From: Thauera sp. K11
GTDB taxonomy: Bacteria > Pseudomonadota > Gammaproteobacteria > Burkholderiales > Rhodocyclaceae
Assembly (NCBI RefSeq): GCF_002354895.1
Contig: NZ_CP023440.1
Location: forward strand, 76,964-140,963
Length of the DNA: 64,000 nucleotides
Reading direction: 5' to 3'
In this document: positions 12,641 through 21,179 of the stretch, one piece after another
How the letters are laid out: each line of letters begins with the position of its first letter
Numbering within the stretch: the stretch's first letter is position 1
Translations under genes and position numbers: made by a program
Notes under the pieces: model-generated
Told to the model about the DNA's origin: nothing
Databases searched by the model: none
What the model saw: the letters and a program-made list of their open reading frames with translations, nothing else

Positions 12641-13980
12641 AACCGGCGGCCCCTCGTTCGCTGCGCCGGTGGCTCTCGCGAGGGCTTGCCCTCCTGACCC
12701 TCGTCGGCTTGGGTCTGGTCTGCGCAGCCGTGTATGTGGCCACACACTTGAGTCTGGCGTCCCGGCAGGCGGTTTCGCTCGAGCAACATCGTCAGGTGAT
12801 TGAACATCTCGTTGAAGAGCTTACGACCCCGGGCGACCTGGCCATCTTGCGTCACAAGCTCGACGACTTTTTTGCCGGTCGATCCGATCTGCGCTTGCGC
12901 CTGCGCTCCGCATCGGGCCAGTGGGTCTACGGCGCCGATGATCGAGGCCTCCTCATGCTCGCAAACGAGAAGCGGGTGGTCTTCGAGATCGCTTCTCCAA
13001 CACATCCCTTCGCCCTGATGCAGGCAGAACTGACGTTGGACGTTTCATCCGACGATCAGTTGCTGCGCGGACTTGCATGGACACTGGCCGCCTGCGCCTT
13101 GACAGGCACGATCGCGATTTCATTGGGAGGAGCGTGGCTGGTGCGTCGAGCGCTCGAGCCGGTCAACGAACTGGCGCAACAGGCGATGCGTCTCGTGCCC
13201 GAACGGCTCGCAGAACGGCTCGACGGCGCCGCGCAGGCAGAGGAAGTGCAGCCGCTGGTTCAGCAGTTCAACGCCGTGCTCGAACGCTTGCAGGGAGCGT
13301 ACATCCAATTGGAAGGTTTCAACGCAGACGTCGCACACGAACTGCGAACCCCCTTGACGACGCTGATAGGGCAGACGGAACTGGCGCTGAAGGGCAAAGG
13401 TGACGCGGCTGAGCTTCGCGACATCATGGGTTCAAACCTCGAAGAGCTACACCGTCTTTCGAGTCTCGTGCACGACATGCTGTTCCTGTCCAATGCGGAC
13501 CGGGGCGTCAAGGCACGCACCCGCACGATCAGCAGTCTTGCCGCGCTTGCGCGTGAAGTCGCCGAGTACCATGAGGCCCCGCTGCTCGAGGCGCGGCTCA
13601 CGATCGGGATCATTGGCGATGCCGTAGCGTGCGTCGATGGTCGTCTCGTTCGGCAGGCGCTGTCGAATCTTTTGTCGAATGCCACCCGATACGCGCAACC
13701 TGGCACGACGATCGAGGTCGATATCCACGAAGCGGCGCCGGGAGAAGTCGCGTTATCCGTTACCAATACGGGTCCCGAGATTGCCGAAGAGCACCTTTCT
13801 CGCCTCTTTGACCGTTTCTACCGGGTCGATACTGCGCGCAAGCATGGCGAGGATAACAACTATGGCTTGGGCCTTGCGATTGTTGCCGCGATCGCGCGCA
13901 TGCATGGGGGGCGGACGTTTGCTCGTTCCTCTCAGGGAATGACGACGATCGGATTCTCGGTTCCGTACAGCGACCGGTAG
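12637..13980 (+). CDS. czcS: Heavy-metal sensor histidine kinase, CzcS/CusS type
   Basis: Membrane sensor of 447 residues paired with the upstream regulator. It has two membrane segments (about residues 15-37 and 150-172) bracketing a periplasmic sensor loop of the heavy-metal kinase family, then a HAMP domain, the H-box [15 protein letters not shown] (His234) and the ATP lid with N box [22 protein letters not shown] and [16 protein letters not shown]. All catalytic motifs are present. The ligand is presumably a divalent cation because czcCBA and a P-type ATPase flank it. Confidence 0.9.
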   Translation: MKPAAPRSLRRWLSRGLALLTLVGLGLVCAAVYVATHLSLASRQAVSLEQHRQVIEHLVEELTTPGDLAILRHKLDDFFAGRSDLRLRLRSASGQWVYGADDRGLLMLANEKRVVFEIASPTHPFALMQAELTLDVSSDDQLLRGLAWTLAACALTGTIAISLGGAWLVRRALEPVNELAQQAMRLVPERLAERLDGAAQAEEVQPLVQQFNAVLERLQGAYIQLEGFNADVAHELRTPLTTLIGQTELALKGKGDAAELRDIMGSNLEELHRLSSLVHDMLFLSNADRGVKARTRTISSLAALAREVAEYHEAPLLEARLTIGIIGDAVACVDGRLVRQALSNLLSNATRYAQPGTTIEVDIHEAAPGEVALSVTNTGPEIAEEHLSRLFDRFYRVDTARKHGEDNNYGLGLAIVAAIARMHGGRTFARSSQGMTTIGFSVPYSDR

Positions 13981-14051
13981 CGTTGGTCAGCGCCCGTTTC
14001 GCAGCGGCTGCTCGCATGCACGATACTTCTCCTCCACCGATGTTCCGTCCC

Positions 14052-16286
14052 TCAGTCCGTGCGTTCGGTCGGGCGCAAGAGGCGCAGGCCGTTGAACACG
14101 ACGAGCAGGCTCGCGCCCATATCGGCAAACACGGCCATCCACATCGTGGCCGACCCCAGAAGAGCGAGCACCAGAAAAACGCTCTTGATGCCGAGCGCCA
14201 GGGTAATGTTCTGCCACAGTACCGAATGCGTGCGCCGCGACAAACGGATCGTCTCGGGGATACGGCGCAGATCGTCGTTCATGATCACGATGTCAGCCGC
14301 CTCCATCGCCGTATCGGTGCCCGCCGCGCCCATGGCGATCCCCATGTCGGCCTGAGCAAGTGCCGGCGCATCGTTAATGCCGTCCCCTGTCATTGCCGTA
14401 GGACCATATTGGCGCTGCAGGTCGCGAATCGCAGCGAGTTTGTCTTCAGGCAGTAGATTGCCGCGGGCATCCTCGATACCGGCCTGCGCGGCAATCGACC
14501 GTGCGGTCGCTTCATTGTCGCCGGTCAGCATCACCGGGGTGACCCCCAGCGCACGCAATTCGGCAATGGCAGTCCGGGACGATGCCTTGATCGTGTCCGC
14601 GACCGCGAACAGGCCCAGCACCTTCGTCGACGAGGCCAGCAGCGTGACAGTGCGTCCTTGCGATTCGTGCTCCGCCAGCCGTGCCTCGAGTTCAGCACTG
14701 CACTGGCCGCGATCTTCGATCAAACGGTGGTTACCCAGAGCATGGACGTCGTCGCCGACGCGCCCCTGAACACCGCGCCCCGCAAGGGCATTGAATTCGT
14801 CGACGGCCTCCAGCGGGTGATCGAGCCCGGCCGCAATGGCTTTCGAGACCGGATGGTCCGAGTGGGCGGCAAGGCTTGCGGCAAGGCTCCCGGTTCGCTG
14901 CTCGGTATGGTCGGCGGCGATGGCGTCGAAGGCCACGAGGCGTGGCTTGCCTTCGGTCACGGTGCCGGTCTTGTCAAGCGCGATCGCCTTGATCTTGCGC
15001 GCATCCTCGAGGTACGTTCCACCCTTGATCAGAATGCCCCGTCGTGCAGCCGCGGTGAGCCCGCTCACGACGGTCACCGGTGTGGAGATGACCAGCGCGC
15101 AGGGACAGGCGATGACGAGCAGGACCAGCGCCTTGTAGAGCGCATCAAGCCATGGCCAGCCGAATCCCAATGGTCCGACGATCGCCACCGCCAGCGCGAT
15201 CACGAAGATGGCGGGCGTGTAGATCGCCGCGAAACGGTCGACGAATCGCTGCGTGGGCGCCCGCGTGCTCTGTGCTTCTTCCACAGCATGAATGATGCGT
15301 GCCAGCGTCGTATTGCTCGCCACGGCCGTCACGCGACATTCGAGCAACCCGGTTTCATTGATCGTCCCGGCAAAGACGAGATCGCCGGGTTGCTTGTCGA
15401 CGGGAATACTTTCGCCCGTGACCGGCGCCTGGTTGATCGCACTGTTTCCGACGGTCACGACACCATCAAGTGGCACACGCTCGCCGGGTTTCACGCGAAT
15501 GATGGCCTCCAGGTGCACCGAGGCCGCCGCGACGCGCACCCAACTTCCGTCCGCCTGCCTCACCTCGGCTTCGTCAGGGGCCAGGGCCATCAGGCTCGTG
15601 ATCGCATTGCGTGCCTGGTCGACCGCGCGCGCCTCGATCAACTCGGCGATGGCATAGAGCGCCATGACCATGGCCGCCTCGGGCCACTGGCCAATCACGA
15701 ATGCGCCCGTGACGGCGACGGACATCAGGGCATTGATGTTCAGGCGAGCACGACTGAGCGCGACGAGCCCCTTCTTATAAACGCTCAAACCCGACAAGCC
15801 GATTGCCGCAGCAGCAAGGGCCATACCCACGACCTTGACCAGGAGGGTTGCCGGTGCAAGGTAGGCCAATGCTTCAGCGCCCACCGCCAAGATCAGGGCA
15901 CCCATCAGCCGCGCGAGCCCAGCTCCGATTCGCCGATCGTCGTCAGCGGACTCGGCTTGCAACGTCTGGCCAGACTGCCCCGCATCGACGAGATTGATCT
16001 CGAAGCCCGCCGCACGTATTGCATCTTGTGCCTGTTGCTGCCCGGCCGCGCCGGCCGTGATCATAAGCGTGCGCGTACCCAGCGCGAAGCCAAGCCGGCG
16101 AACCCCGACGACCGACGACAGCGCCTGCCTGATCTCCATCTCTTCGGTAGCGCAATCCATTGCCGGAATGCGATAAACCGTATTCTCGGCCGCCGCGCCG
16201 GGCAAAAGCTCCTGCGACGGCGTCGCGTCCTGCGCGCATGCACCCCCGACATTGCAGAGCTGGGTATCTTCAGTCACTTTGTTCAT
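14052..16286 (-). CDS. cadA: CadA/ZntA/PbrA-type heavy-metal P1B-ATPase
   Basis: ATP-driven export of Cd/Zn/Pb-type cations across the inner membrane, 744 residues. There is one N-terminal HMA domain whose loop is AMDCATEEMEIRQAL, then membrane helices with the CPC ion site (LLVIACPCALVIST), the phosphorylation loop ALDKTGTVTEGK, the HP motif (SDHPVSKAI) and the GDGINDAPAL hinge. The CPC form marks the Zn/Cd/Pb group. The ATG at 16286 follows AAGGAGCG; an in-frame ATG 54 nt earlier overlaps the promoter. It is driven from a MerR-type promoter at 16306-16336. Confidence 0.93.
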   Translation of the reverse strand: MNKVTEDTQLCNVGGACAQDATPSQELLPGAAAENTVYRIPAMDCATEEMEIRQALSSVVGVRRLGFALGTRTLMITAGAAGQQQAQDAIRAAGFEINLVDAGQSGQTLQAESADDDRRIGAGLARLMGALILAVGAEALAYLAPATLLVKVVGMALAAAAIGLSGLSVYKKGLVALSRARLNINALMSVAVTGAFVIGQWPEAAMVMALYAIAELIEARAVDQARNAITSLMALAPDEAEVRQADGSWVRVAAASVHLEAIIRVKPGERVPLDGVVTVGNSAINQAPVTGESIPVDKQPGDLVFAGTINETGLLECRVTAVASNTTLARIIHAVEEAQSTRAPTQRFVDRFAAIYTPAIFVIALAVAIVGPLGFGWPWLDALYKALVLLVIACPCALVISTPVTVVSGLTAAARRGILIKGGTYLEDARKIKAIALDKTGTVTEGKPRLVAFDAIAADHTEQRTGSLAASLAAHSDHPVSKAIAAGLDHPLEAVDEFNALAGRGVQGRVGDDVHALGNHRLIEDRGQCSAELEARLAEHESQGRTVTLLASSTKVLGLFAVADTIKASSRTAIAELRALGVTPVMLTGDNEATARSIAAQAGIEDARGNLLPEDKLAAIRDLQRQYGPTAMTGDGINDAPALAQADMGIAMGAAGTDTAMEAADIVIMNDDLRRIPETIRLSRRTHSVLWQNITLALGIKSVFLVLALLGSATMWMAVFADMGASLLVVFNGLRLLRPTERTD

Positions 16287-16305
16287 GATCACGCTCCTTG
16301 ACGCC

Positions 16306-16336
16306 ATTGAAAACCCTGTAGTGACCACAGAGTCAA
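16306..16336 (-). promoter_or_regulatory. MerR-type promoter/operator of the metal ATPase gene
   Basis: On the minus strand: -35 TTGACT, a 19-bp spacer holding the dyad CTGTGGTCACTACAG, and -10 TTCAAT. A 19-bp spacer is the hallmark of promoters that MerR-family proteins untwist when metal-bound. The site matches the style of CadR/PbrR/ZntR operators and should be read by the MerR protein at 17109-17579. Confidence 0.85.
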
Positions 16337-16477
16337 CCACTTACCCTAATCAGCGCCTCCTCGGTCGGGCAGTCCATGTGGGTGATGACGAAAACGGATT
16401 GCTTCATGGTGGTCCTGCACGAGGAATGCAACGGTCGCTCGCGGGGCATGACACCGAAGTGACCACCCCGGGACGGC

Positions 16478-16990
16478 TCACTTCGGCTGCGGCTGCTGCG
16501 ACATCCACTGCTGATGCTGCATCATTTGATCCATCATCATCTGCTGCATCGGCATGTATTGCTCCATCATGAATTGGCGCTGCTTGAGTTGCTCGGGCGT
16601 CAGACGCCGGTAGTCCCCCCACATGGGCCCGCCCATCATGCGGCCGCCCATACGGCCCTGGCCCATCATCGGCGCCCCGCCGCAACACCCCATCATCCCC
16701 GGTGCCCACATGCCGTGCATCATCTGCATGTTGTTCTGCATCGTGGTCCAGTGGTCCTGGAGCAGTTTCTGCCGCGCCTGGGGATCCTCCGTCTGGCGGA
16801 TCCTGTCCATCTGCTCCTGCATCGCTCTCATGTTCTCCTGCACCTGCGCCATCTGCTTGTCAAAGTCCGTCGTGCCGGGGGCCTCCTGTTTCGTCTGCCC
16901 GCCCGCGCCGGCTGGCGGGTCGGCGGCAAAGAGGGACGGCGCCGGCATCGCGAGGGCCGCGGCCAATCCCAACGTGATCAATGGTTTCAT
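16478..16990 (-). CDS. Met/Gln-rich periplasmic protein of the Cd/Pb regulon
   Basis: A 170-residue secreted protein with a signal peptide (ITLGLAAALAMPAPSLFA). A coiled-coil-like segment (QMAQVQENMRAMQEQMDRIR) leads into a region dense in Met, with MMHGMWAPGMMGCCGG and further Met-Gly runs, ending in a Gln-rich tail. Thioether and Cys ligands suggest soft-metal sequestration (inference). It is transcribed from a MerR-type promoter (17044-17074) almost identical in layout to that of cadA, so one regulator likely induces both. No enzyme motif is seen. Confidence 0.78.
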   Translation of the reverse strand: MKPLITLGLAAALAMPAPSLFAADPPAGAGGQTKQEAPGTTDFDKQMAQVQENMRAMQEQMDRIRQTEDPQARQKLLQDHWTTMQNNMQMMHGMWAPGMMGCCGGAPMMGQGRMGGRMMGGPMWGDYRRLTPEQLKQRQFMMEQYMPMQQMMMDQMMQHQQWMSQQPQPK

Positions 16991-17043
16991 CTTGCGCTCC
17001 TTTCGAGGGTTCCCTGAGTCCTGCCCGCTGCGGCAGTGTCAAC

Positions 17044-17074
17044 ATTGAAAACCCTGTAGTCGCTCCGGGGTCAA
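17044..17074 (-). promoter_or_regulatory. Second MerR-type promoter/operator (Met-rich gene)
   Basis: Minus strand -35 TTGACC, 19-bp spacer with GGAGCGACTACAGG, then -10 TTCAAT. The right half of the dyad and the -10 side match the site before cadA while the left half has drifted. It lies between the divergent Met-rich gene and the merR-type gene, so the regulator probably also controls its own level from here. Confidence 0.8.
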
Positions 17075-17108
17075 CGGCTTAGCATGAGCAATCGTGCGAG
17101 GAGGTGTC

Positions 17109-17579
17109 ATGCGGATCGGAGAACTTGGCCAGGCGACCGGCGTCGATGTCGAAACGATTCGCTACTACGAGAAGGCGAGGTTGCTGCCGCCGCCCGCCCG
17201 GGCAGCGAATGGCTACCGCGCCTACGGCGCGGCACACCTGGAACGCCTGAGCTTCGTCCGCCACTGTCGGGCGCTTGACATGTCGCTTGCGGAGATCAGG
17301 CACCTGCTCGATTTCGTCGCCCACCCGGAGGCCGATTGCGGTGAGATCAACCGGCTGATCGACGAGCATCTCGGACGGGTGCGGGCGCGGTTGAAGTCCC
17401 TGAACGCCCTGGAGAATCAGTTGGTGGCGTTGCGGGCGAGCTGCGGGGCCGGGCACGTGGCTGCGGACTGCGGCATCCTGCACGAACTGGAGGCCGCCGC
17501 CCATGGCGAGGCGTGCGTATGCCATCCGGCGGGGAGAAAACATCCAGCAGTGACGACGCAAAAAGCGAAGGAACGTTGA
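17109..17579 (+). CDS. cadR: MerR-family Cd/Pb-responsive regulator (CadR/PbrR type)
   Basis: Metal-sensing activator of 156 residues. The N-terminal winged helix is MRIGELGQATGVDVETIRYYEK, then a long dimer helix, and the metal-binding cysteines lie at the start of that helix (EADCGEINRLID) and in the C-terminal loop (SCGAGHVAADCGILHELE), followed by a Cys/His tail (CVCHPAGRKH). This three-cysteine arrangement is that of CadR/PbrR rather than ZntR or MerR. The ATG at 17109 was chosen because GAGGAGG lies just upstream. Targets are the two 19-bp-spacer promoters nearby. Confidence 0.88.
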   Translation: MRIGELGQATGVDVETIRYYEKARLLPPPARAANGYRAYGAAHLERLSFVRHCRALDMSLAEIRHLLDFVAHPEADCGEINRLIDEHLGRVRARLKSLNALENQLVALRASCGAGHVAADCGILHELEAAAHGEACVCHPAGRKHPAVTTQKAKER

Positions 17580-17612
17580 TCGGCGCTGCGTTGCGGCGGC
17601 TGGTCAACGAGT

Positions 17613-17650
17613 CTTAACGTACGATTTTTTCCCGTTTTCTGAGACGACCC
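17613..17650. repeat. Tn3-family terminal inverted repeat, right-end orientation
   Basis: Minus strand reads GGGTCGTCTCAGAAAACGGG, then an AAAAAATCGTACGTTAAG tail: the Tn21-type end with the outer edge at 17650. It is in the same orientation as the repeat at 18335-18372, so the two delimit the intervening genes as direct, not inverted, copies. Confidence 0.85.
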
Positions 17651-17654
17651 TAAG

Positions 17655-18053
17655 ATGAAAAAGATGATGGCTCAGATGGGCTCGGGCGGCGAAGGCCCCA
17701 TGGACATGATGCAGAAGATGATGGGGCAGATGGGAAGTCAGCCCGGCGGCGAGGCCGGCAACCCCATGCAGCAGATGATGGGAATGTGCTCGGAAATCCT
17801 GGCGGCCATCCACAAGACAACGTCGATGGCCGCGCTTGCTACGCCCGAACTTCACACCCTGTTCGGCGAGTGGATGGAAAGCCTGGAACGTGAGGCGCTC
17901 GCGGCACTGGACGACCAGGGCGCGGCAGATGCAACGGCCCTGGCGACCAAGCTCAAGATCAGCGAGGCAAGCGCAATTCATGTTGTTGCGCACCTTGCCA
18001 GCAAGGGCAAGGTAAGTCTGAGCGTCCGCGCCACCGGGCAAGGTGCGCCGTGA
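17655..18053 (+). CDS. Met-rich winged-helix-like protein inside the IR-delimited module
   Basis: A 132-residue protein with a Met/Gly-rich N-terminus (MKKMMAQMGSGGEGPM, then MMQKMMGQMGS) and a C-terminal part resembling a MarR-like winged helix (ALATKLKISEASAIHVVAHL then SKGKVSLSVRA). The single Cys in QMMGMCSEIL and the Met runs suggest metal contact (inference). The ATG is only 5 bp from the inner side of the flanking Tn3 repeat and lacks a clear ribosome site, so the true N-terminus may have been lost. The stop overlaps the start of the next gene (GTGA). Confidence 0.65.
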   Translation: MKKMMAQMGSGGEGPMDMMQKMMGQMGSQPGGEAGNPMQQMMGMCSEILAAIHKTTSMAALATPELHTLFGEWMESLEREALAALDDQGAADATALATKLKISEASAIHVVAHLASKGKVSLSVRATGQGAP

Positions 18054-18262
18054 GTCCCATTGTCCTGGAGTCCGTGTTGACGTGCCCACGCTGTGGATAT
18101 GCCCAGCAGGAAACCATGCCGACCGACGCCTGCCAGTTCTTCTACGAGTGCTGCAACTGCAAGGCGTTGCTGCGCCCCAACCCCGGCGACTGCTGCGTGT
18201 TCTGTTCCTTCGGCTCGGTGAAATGCCCGCCGATTCAGGCGCAGCGCGGGTGTTGCGGGTAG
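18050..18262 (+). CDS. GDCCVxC-domain small Cys-rich protein
   Basis: A 70-residue protein with paired cysteines: LTCPRCGYAQ, YECCNCKALL, then NPGDCCVFCSFGSVKCPP. The GDCCVxC block defines a small family often carried by mercury and metal-resistance mobile elements and occasionally selenocysteine-containing; here all positions are Cys. It starts with GTG overlapping the previous stop. A role as zinc-ribbon or soft-metal binder is inferred. Confidence 0.8.
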   Translation: MSPIVLESVLTCPRCGYAQQETMPTDACQFFYECCNCKALLRPNPGDCCVFCSFGSVKCPPIQAQRGCCG

Positions 18263-18288
18263 CGCCCAGCTTTCACCGGCATCATCGA

Positions 18289-18313
18289 CAGCCCGCCTTC
18301 GCGCGGGCTGTTT
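18289..18313 (+). terminator. Hairpin terminator after the GDCCVxC gene
   Basis: CAGCCCGC-cttcgc-GCGGGCTG, an 8-bp GC stem with a 6-nt loop followed by TTT, lies 27 bp after the stop codon. The U-tract is short, so termination may be partial. Confidence 0.6.
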
Positions 18314-18334
18314 GCATCGTGGGGCTGAGGAACG

Positions 18335-18372
18335 GCTTAGCGTACGATTTTTTCCGTTTTCTGAGACGACCC
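18335..18372. repeat. Tn3-family terminal inverted repeat, outermost right end on the left side
   Basis: Minus strand reads GGGTCGTCTCAGAAAACGG, then AAAAAATCGTACGCTAAGC. Its outer edge at 18372 abuts backbone DNA that begins with the recombinase gene. It pairs best in sequence class with the left-end copies at 60487 and 61755. Confidence 0.87.
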
Positions 18373-18417
18373 GTTAGAGGACGCCGGTCCGCTCCACCCG
18401 GTCCACAGAGCTTCTTA

Positions 18418-18439
18418 CCTGATAACTCTTATTATCAGG
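18418..18439. repeat. Inverted repeat upstream of the tyrosine recombinase, candidate core site
   Basis: CCTGATAA-ctctta-TTATCAGG has perfect 8-bp arms with a 6-bp centre, 50 bp before the recombinase start. Its size and architecture (two inverted arm sites around a 6-bp crossover) fit a tyrosine-recombinase core such as dif-like sites. It could equally be an operator. No second copy was noticed in the window. Confidence 0.5.
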
Positions 18440-18489
18440 CAAGGATTTTTCACCTAATATCCGGGAAAAGGCGGTTTCCGGGAGGCGGT

Positions 18490-20277
18490 ATGGCGCAGAA
18501 CACGGTAGTCGAACGGGCGCTGCCGCGCTACACGCGGGCGGACTTCGCGGCGCTGCGTGGGTGGCTGAACAAGCTGCTGGTGGAGCGCCTCGCCGCGCTC
18601 TATTACACCGAGGACGATCTCGAGGCGCTCGGCTGCACCGCGCCAGGTGCGCTCGAGGCGCGCCTCGCGCTGATGCGCGATCACCTCATCGAACGGGCGA
18701 GTCTCACCAATCCGCGTCTTGCAGAAGGGCTGCGCGAAGCGCGGCGCTCGGCGCGCTGGAGTGCGGTGGCGATGCGCTATCTGTTCGATGCGGCCGAGTT
18801 CGCCTCGCGCGAACCGCAGTCCACCGATGCCCTCACCGCGTGGCTGAAACCGCGCATCAGCCGGCATCTGGCGCATGAGGGCGTGCGCGCGGTGAGCGAG
18901 CTCAAGAACCTGATCGAGGTGCGCGGCCCTGGCTGGTGGCGGCCCGTCCCGCGGCTGGGGGCGGGCAAGGCCGCGGCGCTCGAGCGCTGGCTGCGCCACC
19001 ACGAAAAAACGCTCGGCCCCCTGGCCGTGCCCGTGGCTCCTACCCGGGCTCAGCCGCCCATCGTACTGCGCCCGGACGAGCCGATCCTCGTGCCGCTCGA
19101 GCGCATGGCCCTCGCGCACGAGCTCGACGGCCGCCATGGGGTCAATCGGGCCGCAGCCCTGAGCCTCATCGCTGCCGACAACGACCTGGAGGCGGTGCAG
19201 GCCTTCCTGGTGAAGTACCGCGGCCAGGCGAAAACACAGCGCGCCTACCAGAAGGAGCTCGAGCGGTTTCTGCTGTGGTGCCTCTACGCCCGGCACAAAC
19301 CGCTCTCGAGCGTGCTGGTCGACGATTGCGAAGCCTACAAGACGTTCCTCGCCGCACCCGATCCCGCCTGGTGCGGCAAGAAGGCGGGCCGCCATACCGT
19401 CTACTGGCGGCCCTTCGGCGGGCCACTCTCACCCGAATCCCAGCGCTACGCGATCACCGTGCTGAAGACGTTTTTCGCCTGGCTCATCGATGTGCGTTAC
19501 CTCGGCGGCAATCCATGGGTGGCCGTGGGCGCGCCGCTCGTGGAGCAGCGCTCGGTGGCATTGCGCCTGGACAAGGCGTTGCCCGAAGATCTTTGGACCC
19601 GGTGCGCACGCGAGGGCGGGCTCCTCGATGAGGCGTGCGAGATGGGCCCCGACGAGGACGCGCGGCGCCAGGCGCGGCTCGTGCGCGCGGCGCTGCTGCT
19701 GATCGGGCACGCCGGCATCCGGCGCGAGGAAGCGGCCCGCGCGCAGCGCCGCCACCTGAAGCCCCTGCCGGGTCAGGCCGGCGCGCTGTGGGAGCTGGAG
19801 GTGCTGGGCAAGCGCCGGAAGTGGCGCACCGTATTCCTGCCCGTGCGGGCGATTGAAGCGCTCGCCGCGCACTGGGCCGACCGCGAGGAGGATTTTGCGG
19901 CGGCCGATCACGCCGGCGCACTGCTCTCGCCGCTCATCATCCCCTCGACCCCGGCCGCCCGCGACAAGCACCTCGACAAGCTCGATGCGCCCGGCGCCGG
20001 TTTTTCGCCCGACGGGCTCTACCGGTGCCTGAAGACGGGGCTGACGCGGATCGCGGCAGATACGCGGCTCACGCTCGACGACTCGGAGCGCGCGCTATTG
20101 AAGCGCGCCGGCCCGCACGCCTTTCGGCACACCTTCGGCACCCTCGCCGCCGCACACGCGCTGCCGCTCGATGTGCTGCAACGCGTCATGGGGCACGCAA
20201 GCCTGCAGACCACCTCGATCTATGTACAGGCGGAGCGCCGGCGCAGCATCGAGGAGATGGGGAAGTTCTTCAGATGA
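18490..20277 (+). CDS. Large plasmid-borne tyrosine recombinase
   Basis: Site-specific recombinase of 595 residues. A long N-terminal region (about 1-225; RGPGWWRPVPRLGAGKAAAL is typical of the DUF3701-bearing integrases) precedes a SAM-like core-binding domain (KYRGQAKTQRAYQKELERFL) and the catalytic domain with Arg in GHAGIRREEAAR, HAFRHTFGT, GHASLQTTSIYVQ and the nucleophile Tyr of SIY. All catalytic residues are present. The ATG at 18490 follows GGGAGGCG. On plasmids such enzymes usually resolve multimers; the inverted repeat at 18418 is a candidate target. Confidence 0.88.
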   Translation: MAQNTVVERALPRYTRADFAALRGWLNKLLVERLAALYYTEDDLEALGCTAPGALEARLALMRDHLIERASLTNPRLAEGLREARRSARWSAVAMRYLFDAAEFASREPQSTDALTAWLKPRISRHLAHEGVRAVSELKNLIEVRGPGWWRPVPRLGAGKAAALERWLRHHEKTLGPLAVPVAPTRAQPPIVLRPDEPILVPLERMALAHELDGRHGVNRAAALSLIAADNDLEAVQAFLVKYRGQAKTQRAYQKELERFLLWCLYARHKPLSSVLVDDCEAYKTFLAAPDPAWCGKKAGRHTVYWRPFGGPLSPESQRYAITVLKTFFAWLIDVRYLGGNPWVAVGAPLVEQRSVALRLDKALPEDLWTRCAREGGLLDEACEMGPDEDARRQARLVRAALLLIGHAGIRREEAARAQRRHLKPLPGQAGALWELEVLGKRRKWRTVFLPVRAIEALAAHWADREEDFAAADHAGALLSPLIIPSTPAARDKHLDKLDAPGAGFSPDGLYRCLKTGLTRIAADTRLTLDDSERALLKRAGPHAFRHTFGTLAAAHALPLDVLQRVMGHASLQTTSIYVQAERRRSIEEMGKFFR

Positions 20278-20467
20278 AACATTCCCGCCCAACGCAGGAA
20301 TCCAATCTCCATGCCGCAACCGGGTAGGTTTCGGCGTTGCGCGAGACTGCCGGCGAACGCGAGGACAACGCGTCGCCGACGAGGTGGTCGATGCCTCGCG
20401 CGTCTGTGTGGCGGGACGGCGTTGTCGCGCAGTGCCGAAGCGGCCTGCTTTCGAGGACAGTACGGTC
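20278..20467. other. Short intergenic stretch after the recombinase
   Basis: About 190 bp between the recombinase stop and the convergent small gene. No coding frame or clear hairpin was recognised. Confidence 0.35.
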
Positions 20468-20721
20468 TCAGGATGAGCCAGCCTTTCTCCAGGCCATCCG
20501 CTCCTGGGCGTCCTTGAGATCGAGCAGCGCATCGATCATCGGGTTGAGGACGCTGGCTTCGAGATAGACGCTCAGCTTGAGAGCCGTCTTGTCTGGTGAC
20601 GTGATCGTAAACCGGAAGCCGCCTCCATCTTCGGCATCCTGGTGGCGATGTACTCCATTGTTCCCACGGTGTGCTGATAGGCGATCAGACGCACAAACGC
20701 GTCGCCTTCCATGTGCTTCAT
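20468..20721 (-). pseudogene. Frameshifted small gene downstream of rep
   Basis: Two overlapping frames make one plausible protein: MKHMEGDAFVRLIAYQHTV and TMEYIATRMPK from an ATG at 20721, continuing after a one-base slip near 20630 as GGFRFTITSPDKTALKLSVY and LNPMIDALLDLKDAQERMAW. The joined product is about 85 residues and resembles no family I recognise. The start overlaps the preceding frame by ATGA. The slip could be a true mutation or an assembly error. Confidence 0.5.
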
Positions 20722-21179
20722 GACTGGCCTCGCTGGTGAAGTGGGCGGACCGCTTCGGCGGTCCAGGTGATCCCATTGAGGTGGCCCGCACTCATCCATG
20801 CGAGCGCTGTGGTGGCCGAAGGCGAAAGGCCTGGTGACTCCGCCATTCGCCGACGTGCCCGCATCGTCGCAGCCCAAATGCGCGGAGAGTCCCCGGTTGC
20901 ACGCCACTTCATCCTGCGTGTGAGGATGCGCCTCACCGTGGTCTCGACGCGCGTCAACACCGCTTTGCTGACGTCGCATCGAACGCGTGCGTCTCGTGCA
21001 GTGCGGTCTGGTCGGCCGCTTCCAGTCGCTGCCCGATGATGGGCAGTAGTCGGGCCAGGCTGTCGGCTACGGGCCGCGGGCGGTTCGTTCTCCCTGGCAG
21101 TGCAGTCATGACCAACACCATCGCGCGCAAGGGCGTGACCGCGGCACCGAAAGTTCCTGCGCGGACCCGCCCGATTCAC
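20718..21179 (-). CDS. Doubtful gene after rep, coupled by overlaps, possibly frameshifted
   Basis: This frame starts with a GTG that overlaps the rep stop (GTGA) and ends with a TGA that overlaps the next ATG (ATGA), which argues for a translationally coupled chain. Its N-terminal half has odd composition. A different frame from an ATG at 21109 (MTALPGRTNRPRP, then ADSLARLLPIIGQRLEAADQ) looks more protein-like but stops at 20954. The real gene may start at 21109 and slip near 20960 into ETTVRRILTRRMKWRATGD. Function is unknown. Confidence 0.35.
   Translation of the reverse strand: MNRAGPRRNFRCRGHALARDGVGHDCTARENEPPAARSRQPGPTTAHHRAATGSGRPDRTARDARVRCDVSKAVLTRVETTVRRILTRRMKWRATGDSPRIWAATMRARRRMAESPGLSPSATTALAWMSAGHLNGITWTAEAVRPLHQRGQS

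Noticed and set aside
14658..16301. 547-codon plus-strand frame opposite the metal ATPase
   Set aside because: Mirror frame of cadA with no domain or ribosome site; the minus strand encodes all P-type ATPase motifs.
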